Assembly: GCA_025359105.1 (NCBI GenBank)
Contig: JANYHK010000100.1
Coordinates: 1-45,947 of the forward strand
Reading direction: 5' to 3'
DNA from: Myxococcales bacterium
GTDB taxonomy: Bacteria > Myxococcota_A > Polyangia > Polyangiales > Polyangiaceae
DNA: 45,947 nt
Shown: piece by piece, positions 32,990 to 41,150 of the stretch
Numbering within the stretch: position 1 is the first letter of the stretch
Layout of the letters: every line of letters begins with the position of its first letter
The notes under the pieces: generated by a model
The model's database searches: none
What the model saw: only the letters and a program-made list of their open reading frames with translations
Told to the model about the DNA's origin: nothing
Position numbers and translations under genes: made by a program

Positions 32990-34117
32990 CTACGGCGCGA
33001 GCGACTGTTCGGGGACCTGCGTGAGCGGGGGAGGGGGGAAGAGGAGCTGCAGCGGGATTGCGACGCGCGCCGCCCACGCCGCGGTCGAGTGCGCCTGTCC
33101 TGGGAACGCGAGGCGGTGGAGGTCGTCGCCGCTCGTGTACCCCGCCCGTACGAGCGCGCGCTGCATCGAGCGGGTGTGCTGGAAGCCGTCTTGCGAGGGG
33201 GCGTCGGCGCGCAGGCTGACGCCGGAATCGAGGTAAATCGTGGGGCGCGGCGAGGGCGCGACGTTGGCGTTGCGAATCATGTAGCGATTCGCCCACCAGA
33301 AGGAGCTCGAGAGGCAAATGGCCTTGCCGAACACCTCCGGCGCGGTCCACGCGGCGTAGAACGCGAACAGGCCGCCGAGGGACGAGCCGATGGCGGCGGT
33401 GTCCTCGCGGCCGACGCGCGTGCGGAACTCGGCGTCGATGCGCGGCTTCAGCACGCGCGTGATCGCCTCGAGGTGCTCCGCGGCGCGGCCGCCGCCGAAC
33501 GTCGGGTCGGGCGCGGGGCCAAGGCGGTCCATCCGCGCCTCCGACGTGTCGATGCCGACCACGATGAGCTCGCTCATGACGGCGATCTCGAGGAGCTGAT
33601 CGATCACCGTGTCGAGCGTCCAGACCCCGAACGGATCGGAGGACGTCGACCAGAGCGCCTGCCCGTCCTGCGCGTAGAGCACCGGATAGTGCTGCGCACG
33701 CTGCTCGTCGTACGAGGGAGGCAGGAGCACCCGGTAGCGCAGCGGCCATGGCGACGCGGGGAGGACGACGGGGGGCAAGAGCTGGCACGTCGTCCGTTCG
33801 AACGCCGGGCGCAGGTGGAGATGGTCGCCGGCGTGCAGGGTGTAGTTGCGGCCGTGGGCCCACTCGTCGTTGCCGCGGACCAGCTTGACGTCGACCATCT
33901 CCCCGTCGGGGATCGCGAGCTCGAAGACGCTCCGGTCACCGAGCGTCGCAGTCGGCGGCGTCGTCTTGGTCCACGAGAGTGGCCGAACGCTCCCGCGCAG
34001 GCCGATGGGCCCGCGCTCCTTCGGGTAGACGACCTCGATGATCGTGGCCCGCTTCAGGCGTTCGATGATGCCAAGGGTCGGCTTGTCGGTGACGTCGTGC
34101 GCGCCGTCTCGTTTCAA
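32990..34117 (-). CDS. Alpha/beta-hydrolase esterase (enterochelin esterase-like)
   Basis: 375 aa from TTG 34117. The first 110 residues form a beta-sandwich-like region; the alpha/beta-hydrolase domain follows. LRYRVLLPPSYDEQ and YPVLYAQDGQALW precede the nucleophile elbow GSSLGG (Ser246); His342 (GQAHSTAAW) is the likely catalytic base. The order is that of Fes/IroD-type and esterase D-like enzymes, which cut siderophore or other esters. No signal peptide: cytosolic. With the peptide transporter downstream, an ester-linked peptide substrate is conceivable. Confidence 0.85.
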   Translation of the reverse strand: MKRDGAHDVTDKPTLGIIERLKRATIIEVVYPKERGPIGLRGSVRPLSWTKTTPPTATLGDRSVFELAIPDGEMVDVKLVRGNDEWAHGRNYTLHAGDHLHLRPAFERTTCQLLPPVVLPASPWPLRYRVLLPPSYDEQRAQHYPVLYAQDGQALWSTSSDPFGVWTLDTVIDQLLEIAVMSELIVVGIDTSEARMDRLGPAPDPTFGGGRAAEHLEAITRVLKPRIDAEFRTRVGREDTAAIGSSLGGLFAFYAAWTAPEVFGKAICLSSSFWWANRYMIRNANVAPSPRPTIYLDSGVSLRADAPSQDGFQHTRSMQRALVRAGYTSGDDLHRLAFPGQAHSTAAWAARVAIPLQLLFPPPPLTQVPEQSLAP

Positions 34118-34212
34118 CTACTGTCCTCGTCGCCATCTTACACGGTCGCGTCACCACGCGCCGCCGCCGCAGAGAATCAACGCTCCGCCGTCGCAGTCGC
34201 TTCGCGACTTCC

Positions 34213-35646
34213 TCACTTCATCAAGAAGGGGGACTGCGGCGAGCTCGCGGTCGACTCGTATCCGAAGATGCCCACTGCGCCGGCGACGCCGTCGACGCTG
34301 GTGAACGGCGTGAGGCAGGACACTTCCCAGTTGTAGGCGCCACCGCTCGGCGGTGTGATGCCCTTGGCGGTCAAGTCGGGAAGGCGAATCGTCGTCGCGG
34401 TCGTGTAGAGGTGGTATTGCGGCGACCCGGCGACGGTCGACGTCGCCTGAACCCAATAGACGCAGCCGGTCGTGACGCTCGCCGCCCAGGCGAACGAGGT
34501 CGTCGGATCTACGCCGGTCGCGTTTGCAGCAGGTGTCGTTTGCGCGGGAGCGGTGGGCATCGTGATGGCCACCGCGGTCGCGCCGGTGTTCACGATGCCC
34601 TTCTTGGCGCCGCTCGAGTATTCACCGAGCGGACCCGTCGCCGTTGCCGATACCTCGAGGGTTCCACTTCCGATGTTGGGCGCCGTGTAGCTGAAGTCCG
34701 TGGCGGTGCTGAGCTCCGACCACTGGAATGCCCCAGGCTTTCCCGGGCGCGCGACCAGGTAGTGACGCACCACCGTGTAGCCGGTCGGAACCGTGATCGT
34801 CCCGGAGACCGTCGAGGTCGTGATCGGCGTGAGCGAGATGAGGTGGTTTTGCAGCGAGGCCCCTGGGGCGACCCCCGGCGAGATGTCGACGCCGTGCCCG
34901 GCATACGCCGATGGAATGCCGGTGGCGGGGGAGAACTGAATCGCGTGAACGCTCACCCCCACAGGTCCTTGGTCCGCCGGCCAATACACCGAGAGATCGA
35001 AGATTCCCTGCGTACCCGTGCTTCCCCCGTTCCCGTTGGCTCGCGTGAGCGACGGGCCGTCGGCGACGACGCTGTAGCCGTACGTCGCGCTGGGAAAACC
35101 GTCACCGCCGTTGAGCGTTCCGGCGAGGTTCGCCGTGTTGTCCGTCCCCGCTGAAAAGGCGAACAACAGCGGGCTCGTGCCGGTCAGGCCGGCGAACGTC
35201 GTGACGACGGGTGCGTTCGCAGGGGAGAGAGCGCCCGTGGGCACGAGGGCGGTGACATCGTAGGGGACGGTAACCCCGCTGATGGAGAAGGTGCCCGTAG
35301 CGCTCGTGGTCGCTGTCTTGCCCTGGATGAGGACGGTCGCCGACGGGATGCCGCTGAAGCCGAGGCCCACGACTTTGCCCGTCACGGTCGCGCCGTTCGG
35401 CGAATCGTTGGCGGGGGCGTCGTTGACGGGGGCGCTGTCGAGGCCGGTCCCTACGTCCGCAGCGGTCCCGTCCGACGAGCCCCCGCCGGTATCGTTCGCG
35501 CCTCCGTCGCTGCCTGGCGTTGCGCCCGGCGTGCTGTCGCCGCCTCCGCAACCTGCGTGCAAGAAGGCGAACGCCACAAGGCCCAAGCCGAGGATCGACG
35601 CCGAGGATGCTGCCACCGAACGCGCGCGCGGGTGAGTCGTGTTCAT
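34213..35646 (-). CDS. Large surface lipoprotein with carboxypeptidase-regulatory/Ig-like domains
   Basis: 477 aa from ATG 35646. The signal ends HAGC (Cys33), followed by an Asp/Gly/Ala linker to about 85. GATVTGKVVGLGFSGIPSATVLIQGK and ATGTFSISGVTVPYDVTA form a carboxypeptidase-regulatory-like (CarboxypepD_reg) beta-sandwich. Two further beta-rich parts and an Ig/FnIII-like stretch (PAANATGVDPTTSFAWAAS) complete it. Typical of surface-exposed adhesion or scaffold proteins; no catalytic site is seen. Confidence 0.8.
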   Translation of the reverse strand: MNTTHPRARSVAASSASILGLGLVAFAFLHAGCGGGDSTPGATPGSDGGANDTGGGSSDGTAADVGTGLDSAPVNDAPANDSPNGATVTGKVVGLGFSGIPSATVLIQGKTATTSATGTFSISGVTVPYDVTALVPTGALSPANAPVVTTFAGLTGTSPLLFAFSAGTDNTANLAGTLNGGDGFPSATYGYSVVADGPSLTRANGNGGSTGTQGIFDLSVYWPADQGPVGVSVHAIQFSPATGIPSAYAGHGVDISPGVAPGASLQNHLISLTPITTSTVSGTITVPTGYTVVRHYLVARPGKPGAFQWSELSTATDFSYTAPNIGSGTLEVSATATGPLGEYSSGAKKGIVNTGATAVAITMPTAPAQTTPAANATGVDPTTSFAWAASVTTGCVYWVQATSTVAGSPQYHLYTTATTIRLPDLTAKGITPPSGGAYNWEVSCLTPFTSVDGVAGAVGIFGYESTASSPQSPFLMK

Positions 35647-35656
35647 GCTGCCACCT

Positions 35657-35662
35657 ACGGTA
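35657..35662 (-). promoter_or_regulatory. Candidate -10 box (TACCGT)
   Basis: Ends 10 nt before ATG 35646; AGGTGG in the gap may serve as ribosome site. Confidence 0.35.
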
Positions 35663-35735
35663 CCCGCGCGACGGCGAAAGGCGAAGTCCCCCGTTCGGGT
35701 GACACTCGAGGCGGCTCCAGACCAAGGCATCGTCT

Positions 35736-35771
35736 TTTGCCTTCACCTTTGCGTTTGCCTTTGCCTTTGCC
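35736..35771. repeat. Hexanucleotide repeat (TTTGCC), six units
   Basis: Four exact TTTGCC units plus TTCACC and TTTGCG. It lies between a lipoprotein gene and clpS, about 95 bp upstream of the clpS -10-like box. A phase-variable upstream element is possible. Confidence 0.7.
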
Positions 35772-35865
35772 CGGAACGGTTGCCTTGGTCTGCTCGAGGG
35801 TCGCTACCGTCGATTGCCCGTTCCGGTTCGAGGTCGAGGGCTTCACGCCGTGCCGGGCCTCGCGA

Positions 35866-35871
35866 TACACT
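35866..35871 (+). promoter_or_regulatory. Candidate -10 box (TACACT) of clpS-smpB
   Basis: Ends 11 nt before ATG 35883; leader of about 5 nt. Confidence 0.35.
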
Positions 35872-35882
35872 CCTTCAGGCGC

Positions 35883-36230
35883 ATGGGTCCGACGAAGATC
35901 GACGGCGGCGACGACGTAGTGCTCGAGCGGAGTTCGCGGACCGCGCGCGCGCGGCGTTACTGCGTCGTCTTCTACAACGACGACTACACGACGAAGTGGT
36001 TCGTGGTTCACGTGCTCGAGCAGTTCTTTCGCATGAGCGAGACGAGCGCGGCCGCGTTCATGCTCGCGGTGCACGAAAAGGGCAGGGGGATCGCCGGCGT
36101 CTACACGCGTGACATCGCCGAGACGAAGGCCAAGCAAGTCATGGACTACGCCAAGGAGCTCGGCATGCCCCTTCTGGTGACGGCCGAGCCCGAGTCCGAC
36201 GACGGCGACGGCGACGAGAACAAGAGCTAG
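35883..36230 (+). CDS. clpS: ClpS, adaptor of the ClpAP protease
   Basis: 115 aa from ATG 35883. ClpS binds N-end-rule proteins and hands them to ClpA. The fold signature is clear: VVFYNDDYT (Asn32-Asp33-Asp34), FVVHVLEQFF, AFMLAVHEKGRG (His64) and YTRDIAETKAKQV. The usual TPME after the NDDYT loop reads TTKW, so the gatekeeper Met is Lys38, which may change which N-terminal residues are accepted. The N-terminal arm (1-25) is longer than average and basic. smpB starts 9 nt after the stop. Confidence 0.93.
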   Translation: MGPTKIDGGDDVVLERSSRTARARRYCVVFYNDDYTTKWFVVHVLEQFFRMSETSAAAFMLAVHEKGRGIAGVYTRDIAETKAKQVMDYAKELGMPLLVTAEPESDDGDGDENKS

Positions 36231-36238
36231 AAAGAGGA

Positions 36239-36748
36239 GTGTCTCGAGGCGAACGGGCCGAACGAGGAGCTCCGCGGTTCATCGCGCAGAACCGTCGCGC
36301 GCTCTACCACTACGACATCGTCGAGCGCTTCGAGGCGGGGATCGTGCTGCGCGGGAGCGAGGTGAAGTCACTCCGCGAGGGACGCGTGCAGCTCACCGAA
36401 GCGTACGGATCCATCGAGCGCGGCGAGGTCTGGCTCCGGCAGATGCATATTGCATCCTTCTCCGCGGCCCGCGCCTTTCCTCACGTGGAGAAGGGCGCCC
36501 GGAAGCTCCTCCTCCACGCCAAGGAGATCCGCCATCTCGAGCGCGCGGTCCTTCGAGAGGGGTACACGCTGGTGGCCCTCAATCTCTACTTCAAGGAGGG
36601 GCGCGTGAAGGTCACGCTCGCCCTCGCGCGCGGAAAGAAGTCTCACGACAAGCGCGCTGTCTTGGCCGCGAGGACCGAGGAGCGCGAGGCCGAACAAGAA
36701 ATGCGCGGCCGCCGCGACCGGCTCCTCGCGCGCGGCGTGAAGCCCTGA
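36239..36748 (+). CDS. smpB: SmpB, tmRNA-binding protein
   Basis: 169 aa, slightly long for the family. SmpB brings tmRNA to stalled ribosomes. IAQNRRALYHYDIVERFEAGIVLRGSEVKSLREGRVQL is the family hallmark, followed by HIASFSAARAF, RKLLLHAKEI and the basic C-terminal tail that enters the mRNA channel. The GTG start is nearly touched by AAAGAGGA, a spacing too short for normal ribosome binding, so translational coupling to clpS is likely. No ssrA gene was seen in the window. It converges with the STAND gene. Confidence 0.95.
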   Translation: MSRGERAERGAPRFIAQNRRALYHYDIVERFEAGIVLRGSEVKSLREGRVQLTEAYGSIERGEVWLRQMHIASFSAARAFPHVEKGARKLLLHAKEIRHLERAVLREGYTLVALNLYFKEGRVKVTLALARGKKSHDKRAVLAARTEEREAEQEMRGRRDRLLARGVKP

Positions 36749-36773
36749 CCGCGAGGCCGCCGAGGCGTTCGCC

Positions 36774-39700
36774 CTACTGCCGTACGAACACGAACGGGAT
36801 CTGCACCTGCTTGGTGTCGCCCAGGGCGGGAAACGACCAGTTCTTGAGCTGCTGCTCGATGCACTTGGCCACCACGGGCTCGTCCCCCGTGGTGCTCACG
36901 TTCTGAACCGAGCCGTTGGGCGCGATCGTGATCGTCGCCGTCACCTTCGTGGTCGAGGCGGTGCTGGAGCTCCGCTCGAGGCAGGTGCGCTTGACCCCCG
37001 CCTTGCGTGAGTTGACCACGCGCTCGATCGCGGCCTGATCGAAGCCACCGCCCCCGCTGGGCGAAGGGCCGGCGCCGCCGGGGCTCGGCATGCTCGGTCC
37101 TCCGGTGAGCCCCGCGAGGAGCGGCACGACCTGATTCTGTATGGGGCTCGGCGCCTTCAGATCCGCGGTCGCCTTCTGCGCGCTGTCGAGGCTCGTCGCG
37201 CTGGCGACTTTCTTCATCGCCGCGGCGACGTTCGCGCCGTACGTCGCCTGATCCTCCGCCATCTTCTTACGCAGGTCGTGAAGCATCGCCGCGGTGGCGG
37301 CGGCCTCGCCCGCGTTCTCCTCCGCTTGCTGCTTGAGGGTCTTCACGTCGGTGAGGGCCGCCGCGAGCGCATCGGCGTCCTTGCGGGCCTGCGCCTCGCT
37401 GTCGTGGCTCAACTTCGCATAGAAGAGAGCGCCTCCCACGATGAGGCCCACGACGAGGACCACGATCCCGAAGCGCGCGCGCTGCGCCTTCTGCTCTTCC
37501 TTCGCGCCCGCGTCGAGGAACTTCTTCGCGACGTCGGTGAGCGGGGAGCCGTCTCGTCTCCATAGCTCGACGGCGGCGGCGAGGCGGCCCTTGCGCCACA
37601 GCTCGGCTACGTCCTTCGACGTGTCCCAGCGCGCGGCGTCGCGCTCGACATGCGAGACGAGCAGACGATCGTCGCGCGCATCCTGGAGCCAGCCGCGCAG
37701 GAGGCTCCACTCGCGGAGGACCGCGTCGTGCACGAAGGTGAAACCGTCCTGCTCGGCGACGACGAGGCGAGCCTTGGTCAGCGCGAAGATGGCCTCCTTC
37801 GCGGACTCACCGTAGCGTTCGACGAGGACCTCGAGCTCGATGTGGGCGCGCGTGCCCTCGGGCGTCGTCATCGCGAGAAGGACGTTGCGGAGCGTGTCGC
37901 GCGGGATCTTCTTCGCGGCGATCGCCGCGTCGGCGTGCTCCTCCAGCGCGCTCTGCATGCCTCCCTTCGCGTTGAACGCTGCGCGGGGGATGGTCTTCTT
38001 CTTCTCGTCGCGCGCGGCCCAGAGGCGCGTCAGCCCGAACTGCACGAGCGTCATCGCGGATTCACGCCCTTTGAGATCCGCGAGGATCTCCTTCTTGAGC
38101 TTCGCGTCTTCGAAGCTGTAGCCGTAGGCCTCGAGCGACCGATCGACGACCTCCTCCCAGCCGCCGCTCGAGAGCGGGGCGAGGAGCTGGATCCCGCGCG
38201 ACAGCGCGCGCGAGAAGATCGGGTCGATGGCGAGGGTGGCGTCCAGCAGATCGCGGCGCACGGCGACGATGACGCGCAGGCCCATGTGGGCCTCGGCGAG
38301 CCGCGACAGGAGATCGAGCGCGGCGGCGCGTCCCTTCTCGCTTTTCGCCTCGTACTTCGTGACGAGCTCCTCGAGCTGGTCGACGAGGAGCACGATCCCT
38401 TCGCCCTTCGCGTCGACGTCGGCCGCGAGCTGCTCCGCGATCGCCTCCGGATGCTCCTCGAGCGGCGAGCCGACCACCTTCTCGAGGGCGGCGCTGAGGG
38501 CCGCCATGAGATCTTTGCCGGGCGTGACGAGGACGCTCCGGTATTTCTTCGGCCACCCGCCGAGCGCACCCTCTTCGATCGCCGGGAGCAGGCCCGCGCG
38601 CGTGATGCTGCTCTTCCCGCTCCCCGAGAGACCCACGATGCCCACCAGCCCGCGCGTGCGCGCGAGCTCGATGACGCCGGCGATCTCCGCCGCCCTCCCG
38701 AAGAACACGTCGCGATCGGAGGCCTCGTAGCGCTCGAGCCCGGGGAAGGGGCCGCGCCCGTCGGGGGGGAGCGCGCGCTCTCGACCGGCGAGCGCGCTGC
38801 GGATGCGCTCGAGGTCGCGAAGAACGAGCTCGGCGGAGCGGGGTCGCGCCTCACGGGTCGCCGAGACGAGCGCGTCGATGAGCTTCGCGAGCGCCGGCGG
38901 CGCGCCGGGTGCGACGTCGGCGACGGGCGCGGCGGGAGCGTCGCCGACGAGCACCTTCTTGTCGACGCCCGCCTTGCCGCCGCCGGCCTTCTTCGACGTC
39001 GCGAGGGCAGGGACGTCTCCCGCGAGGCATTGGTAGAGCGTCGCGCCGAGGGAGTAAAGATCGCTGGCGGCCGTCGGCGGTGCCGTTGTCTTGAGGCAGA
39101 CCGGATCGACGTAGCCGATCGTCCCCGTGATCGGCGTCGCCGTGTCGGCGTTCGCCTTGTCGAGGGTCGACGCCTTCATCCCGATGGACTCCGGGGGCAA
39201 GTCATCGAGCGCGAGGGCCTCGCGCTGGGCTCCGTCGTTCTTCTGGCCCGCCGGGCGCACCGACGCCGCGATGCCGAAGTTGATGAGCTTGTGGGTGCCG
39301 GCGGTGAGCATGATGTTCGACGGCTTGACGTTGCAGTGGACGACGCCCGCCTCGTGCGCGGCCGCGAGCGCCGACGCGATGTCGATCCCGATCTCCACCG
39401 CGAGCGCCACGCGACGCGCCGAGTCGGCGGGCACGTCCGCGAGCTGCCGGTCGACGCTGATCCCTTCCGCGAACTCCATGACGAGCCCCATGAGGCCGCG
39501 CTTCGGATCGGTCGCGAGCGTGTGGAACCGGATGACGTTCGGGTGCTGAACGCGGCACAGCGCTCGCGCCTCGTCCACGACGCGCGCCTGCCAGCCCTCG
39601 TTCGCCTCCCCGGCCTTGGTCTGACCGATGTCGAAGATCTTGACCGCGACCTCCCGCAGCGCGAGCCCCGCGTGCTCTTCGACGGCCCTGTACACCGGCG

Positions 39701-39803
39701 CCGAGCCGGCCTTGTCGAGGAGCTCCTTGCACCGGTACGGCCCGAGTCGTCGCGCGTCGTCGGGCGCAGCCAGAAACTCGCGAATCCTGGGGCTGAATGA
39801 CAT
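36774..39803 (-). CDS. Pseudokinase-STAND ATPase-transmembrane-AgmX/PglI fusion protein
   Basis: 1009 aa from ATG 39803. (1) Residues 20-340: Hanks kinase fold with Lys55, but HRD reads HCN (156-158), DFG reads NFG (175-177) and the glycine loop is absent: both catalytic Asp are Asn. (2) 350-770: nSTAND-type NTPase with Walker A GLSGSGKSS (391-399, Lys397) and Walker B VLLVDQLEE (471-479), then helical and winged-helix-like parts. (3) Membrane helix 778-796. (4) Coiled coil about 800-855. (5) Pro/Gly linker and an AgmX/PglI C-terminal domain (921-1009: VVNSRKAGVKRTCLE, VAKCIEQQLKNWSFP) with TonB-like fold, which would be periplasmic. It looks like an envelope-linked signalling switch. Confidence 0.9.
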   Translation of the reverse strand: MSFSPRIREFLAAPDDARRLGPYRCKELLDKAGSAPVYRAVEEHAGLALREVAVKIFDIGQTKAGEANEGWQARVVDEARALCRVQHPNVIRFHTLATDPKRGLMGLVMEFAEGISVDRQLADVPADSARRVALAVEIGIDIASALAAAHEAGVVHCNVKPSNIMLTAGTHKLINFGIAASVRPAGQKNDGAQREALALDDLPPESIGMKASTLDKANADTATPITGTIGYVDPVCLKTTAPPTAASDLYSLGATLYQCLAGDVPALATSKKAGGGKAGVDKKVLVGDAPAAPVADVAPGAPPALAKLIDALVSATREARPRSAELVLRDLERIRSALAGRERALPPDGRGPFPGLERYEASDRDVFFGRAAEIAGVIELARTRGLVGIVGLSGSGKSSITRAGLLPAIEEGALGGWPKKYRSVLVTPGKDLMAALSAALEKVVGSPLEEHPEAIAEQLAADVDAKGEGIVLLVDQLEELVTKYEAKSEKGRAAALDLLSRLAEAHMGLRVIVAVRRDLLDATLAIDPIFSRALSRGIQLLAPLSSGGWEEVVDRSLEAYGYSFEDAKLKKEILADLKGRESAMTLVQFGLTRLWAARDEKKKTIPRAAFNAKGGMQSALEEHADAAIAAKKIPRDTLRNVLLAMTTPEGTRAHIELEVLVERYGESAKEAIFALTKARLVVAEQDGFTFVHDAVLREWSLLRGWLQDARDDRLLVSHVERDAARWDTSKDVAELWRKGRLAAAVELWRRDGSPLTDVAKKFLDAGAKEEQKAQRARFGIVVLVVGLIVGGALFYAKLSHDSEAQARKDADALAAALTDVKTLKQQAEENAGEAAATAAMLHDLRKKMAEDQATYGANVAAAMKKVASATSLDSAQKATADLKAPSPIQNQVVPLLAGLTGGPSMPSPGGAGPSPSGGGGFDQAAIERVVNSRKAGVKRTCLERSSSTASTTKVTATITIAPNGSVQNVSTTGDEPVVAKCIEQQLKNWSFPALGDTKQVQIPFVFVRQ

Positions 39804-39810
39804 GGCGCCC

Positions 39811-39816
39811 ACGCTA
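39811..39816 (-). promoter_or_regulatory. Candidate -10 box (TAGCGT) of the STAND gene
   Basis: Ends exactly 7 nt before ATG 39803; the transcript would start at the start codon. Confidence 0.4.
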
Positions 39817-39869
39817 AATGACGCGGCGATCGGTGTCCATGCAGGGCTACATTCGGCGAGGGAGGATGG

Positions 39870-39875
39870 TACATT
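39870..39875 (+). promoter_or_regulatory. Candidate -10 box (TACATT) of the FHA regulator gene
   Basis: Ends 9 nt before ATG 39885. Together with the minus-strand box at 39811-39816 it makes an 81-bp divergent promoter region. Confidence 0.4.
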
Positions 39876-39884
39876 CATCGGGTC

Positions 39885-41150
39885 ATGTGGGAACCCGTTG
39901 GCTACGCGCTCGTCGTCGTCGAGGGACCGGATACCGGCAAGGTGTTCACCCTCGACGGGAGCCAGCCGAGTCGCACGTTCATCGGGCAGGCGGAGACGTG
40001 TCACTTCCAGCTGACGGATGCGAGCGTGTCACGGCGGCACGCGGCGCTGGACCTCGCCGGGCCCAAGCTCCGCGTGACCGATCTGGGCAACGCGGGCGCG
40101 ACCACGGCAAACGGGATCGCGCTCGTCGACGGGTTCCTGACGGGCGGCGAGATCCTCGGGATGGGCGCGACCCGCATGCGCGTCGATCGCGTGAGGGGGC
40201 GCGCGCTGTCGGCGCCGGAGGGCTGGTGCTTCGGACGCATCGTCGGCGCGAGCCCCAAGATGCAGAAGATCTGCGCGTGGGCGGTGCGCGTGGCCGACGC
40301 CGACTGGCCGGTCATTCTCGAAGGTGAGACCGGCACCGGCAAGGAGCTCGTCGCCGAGGCGCTGCACGAGGGGAGCGCGCGCGCGGCCGGTCCGTTCATC
40401 GTCTTCGACTGCACCGCCACGGCGCCGAATCAGGTGGAGGTCACGCTCTTCGGCGAAGAAGGCGGTCGCAAAGGTGTGTTCGAGCAGGCGAACGGCGGCA
40501 CGCTCTTCATCGACGAGATAGGCGATCTCGACGTCGCGCTGCAGCCCAAGCTGCTCCGCGCGATCGAGCGGTCCGAGGTGCAGCGTCTCGGCGGTGATCG
40601 GTGGATTCGCGTCGACGTGCGCGTCATCGCCGCGACGCGCCGCGACCTCGATCGCGAGGTGCAAGCGGGGCGGTTCCGGGACGATCTCTTCCACCGGCTC
40701 GCGGTCTCGCGCGTCGAGCTACCGCCTCTTCGCGAACGCGAGGGGGATGTTCCGGTGCTGGCGCGGCATTTCTGGCGCGTGCTCACCGGAAAGGACGATC
40801 TGCCGAACGACTTTCTCTCCCGCGCCCTCGGCTACGATTGGCCGGGCAACGTGCGTGAGCTGCACCACGCCGTCGTCCGCCGGATCGCGCTGGGCGAGCT
40901 CGCCGAGGCGCCGAAGGCGCAACCGAGCGCCGCCGCGGCGAGCAGCAGTGCGCCGCGTCAGACGATCGACATCACCGACGAGCTCGAGCTCTCGCTGTCG
41001 ACCGCGCGACAGCACGTCGTCGAGGCGTTCGAGAGGGCCTACGTGGAGCAAGTGCTGCGCAAGCACGGCGGCAACGTGGCCCGCGCCGCCCAGGCCTCGG
41101 GCATCGCGCGCCGCTATTTCCAGGTGATCCGCGCGCGCGTCACCAAGTAG
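39885..41150 (+). CDS. FHA-AAA+ regulator with Fis-type DNA-binding end, no GAFTGA
   Basis: 421 aa. FHA domain (about 5-105; IGQAETCHFQL, SVSRRHA, NGIAL) binds phosphothreonine. The sigma-54-activator type AAA+ core (118-345) has Walker A GETGTGKE (147-154), Walker B LFIDEIG (207-213), RFRDDLFHRL, and a final Fis-like helix-turn-helix (about 380-421; GNVARAAQASGIARRYFQ). The loop that touches sigma-54, normally GAFTGA, reads EGGRKGV (192-198), so it may not activate sigma-54 RNA polymerase and could instead be a repressor or phospho-relay protein. Divergent from the pseudokinase-STAND gene, 81 bp apart. Confidence 0.93.
   Translation: MWEPVGYALVVVEGPDTGKVFTLDGSQPSRTFIGQAETCHFQLTDASVSRRHAALDLAGPKLRVTDLGNAGATTANGIALVDGFLTGGEILGMGATRMRVDRVRGRALSAPEGWCFGRIVGASPKMQKICAWAVRVADADWPVILEGETGTGKELVAEALHEGSARAAGPFIVFDCTATAPNQVEVTLFGEEGGRKGVFEQANGGTLFIDEIGDLDVALQPKLLRAIERSEVQRLGGDRWIRVDVRVIAATRRDLDREVQAGRFRDDLFHRLAVSRVELPPLREREGDVPVLARHFWRVLTGKDDLPNDFLSRALGYDWPGNVRELHHAVVRRIALGELAEAPKAQPSAAAASSSAPRQTIDITDELELSLSTARQHVVEAFERAYVEQVLRKHGGNVARAAQASGIARRYFQVIRARVTK

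Noticed and set aside
35700-36240. ssrA (tmRNA) gene near smpB
   Set aside because: No tRNA-like ends or tag-peptide frame could be made out here or on the other side of smpB.
39804-39884. Sigma-54 promoter (-24/-12) between the FHA and STAND genes
   Set aside because: TGGTACATTCATCG has only a partial GG element and no TTGC at the right distance; the TAnnnT boxes fit better.
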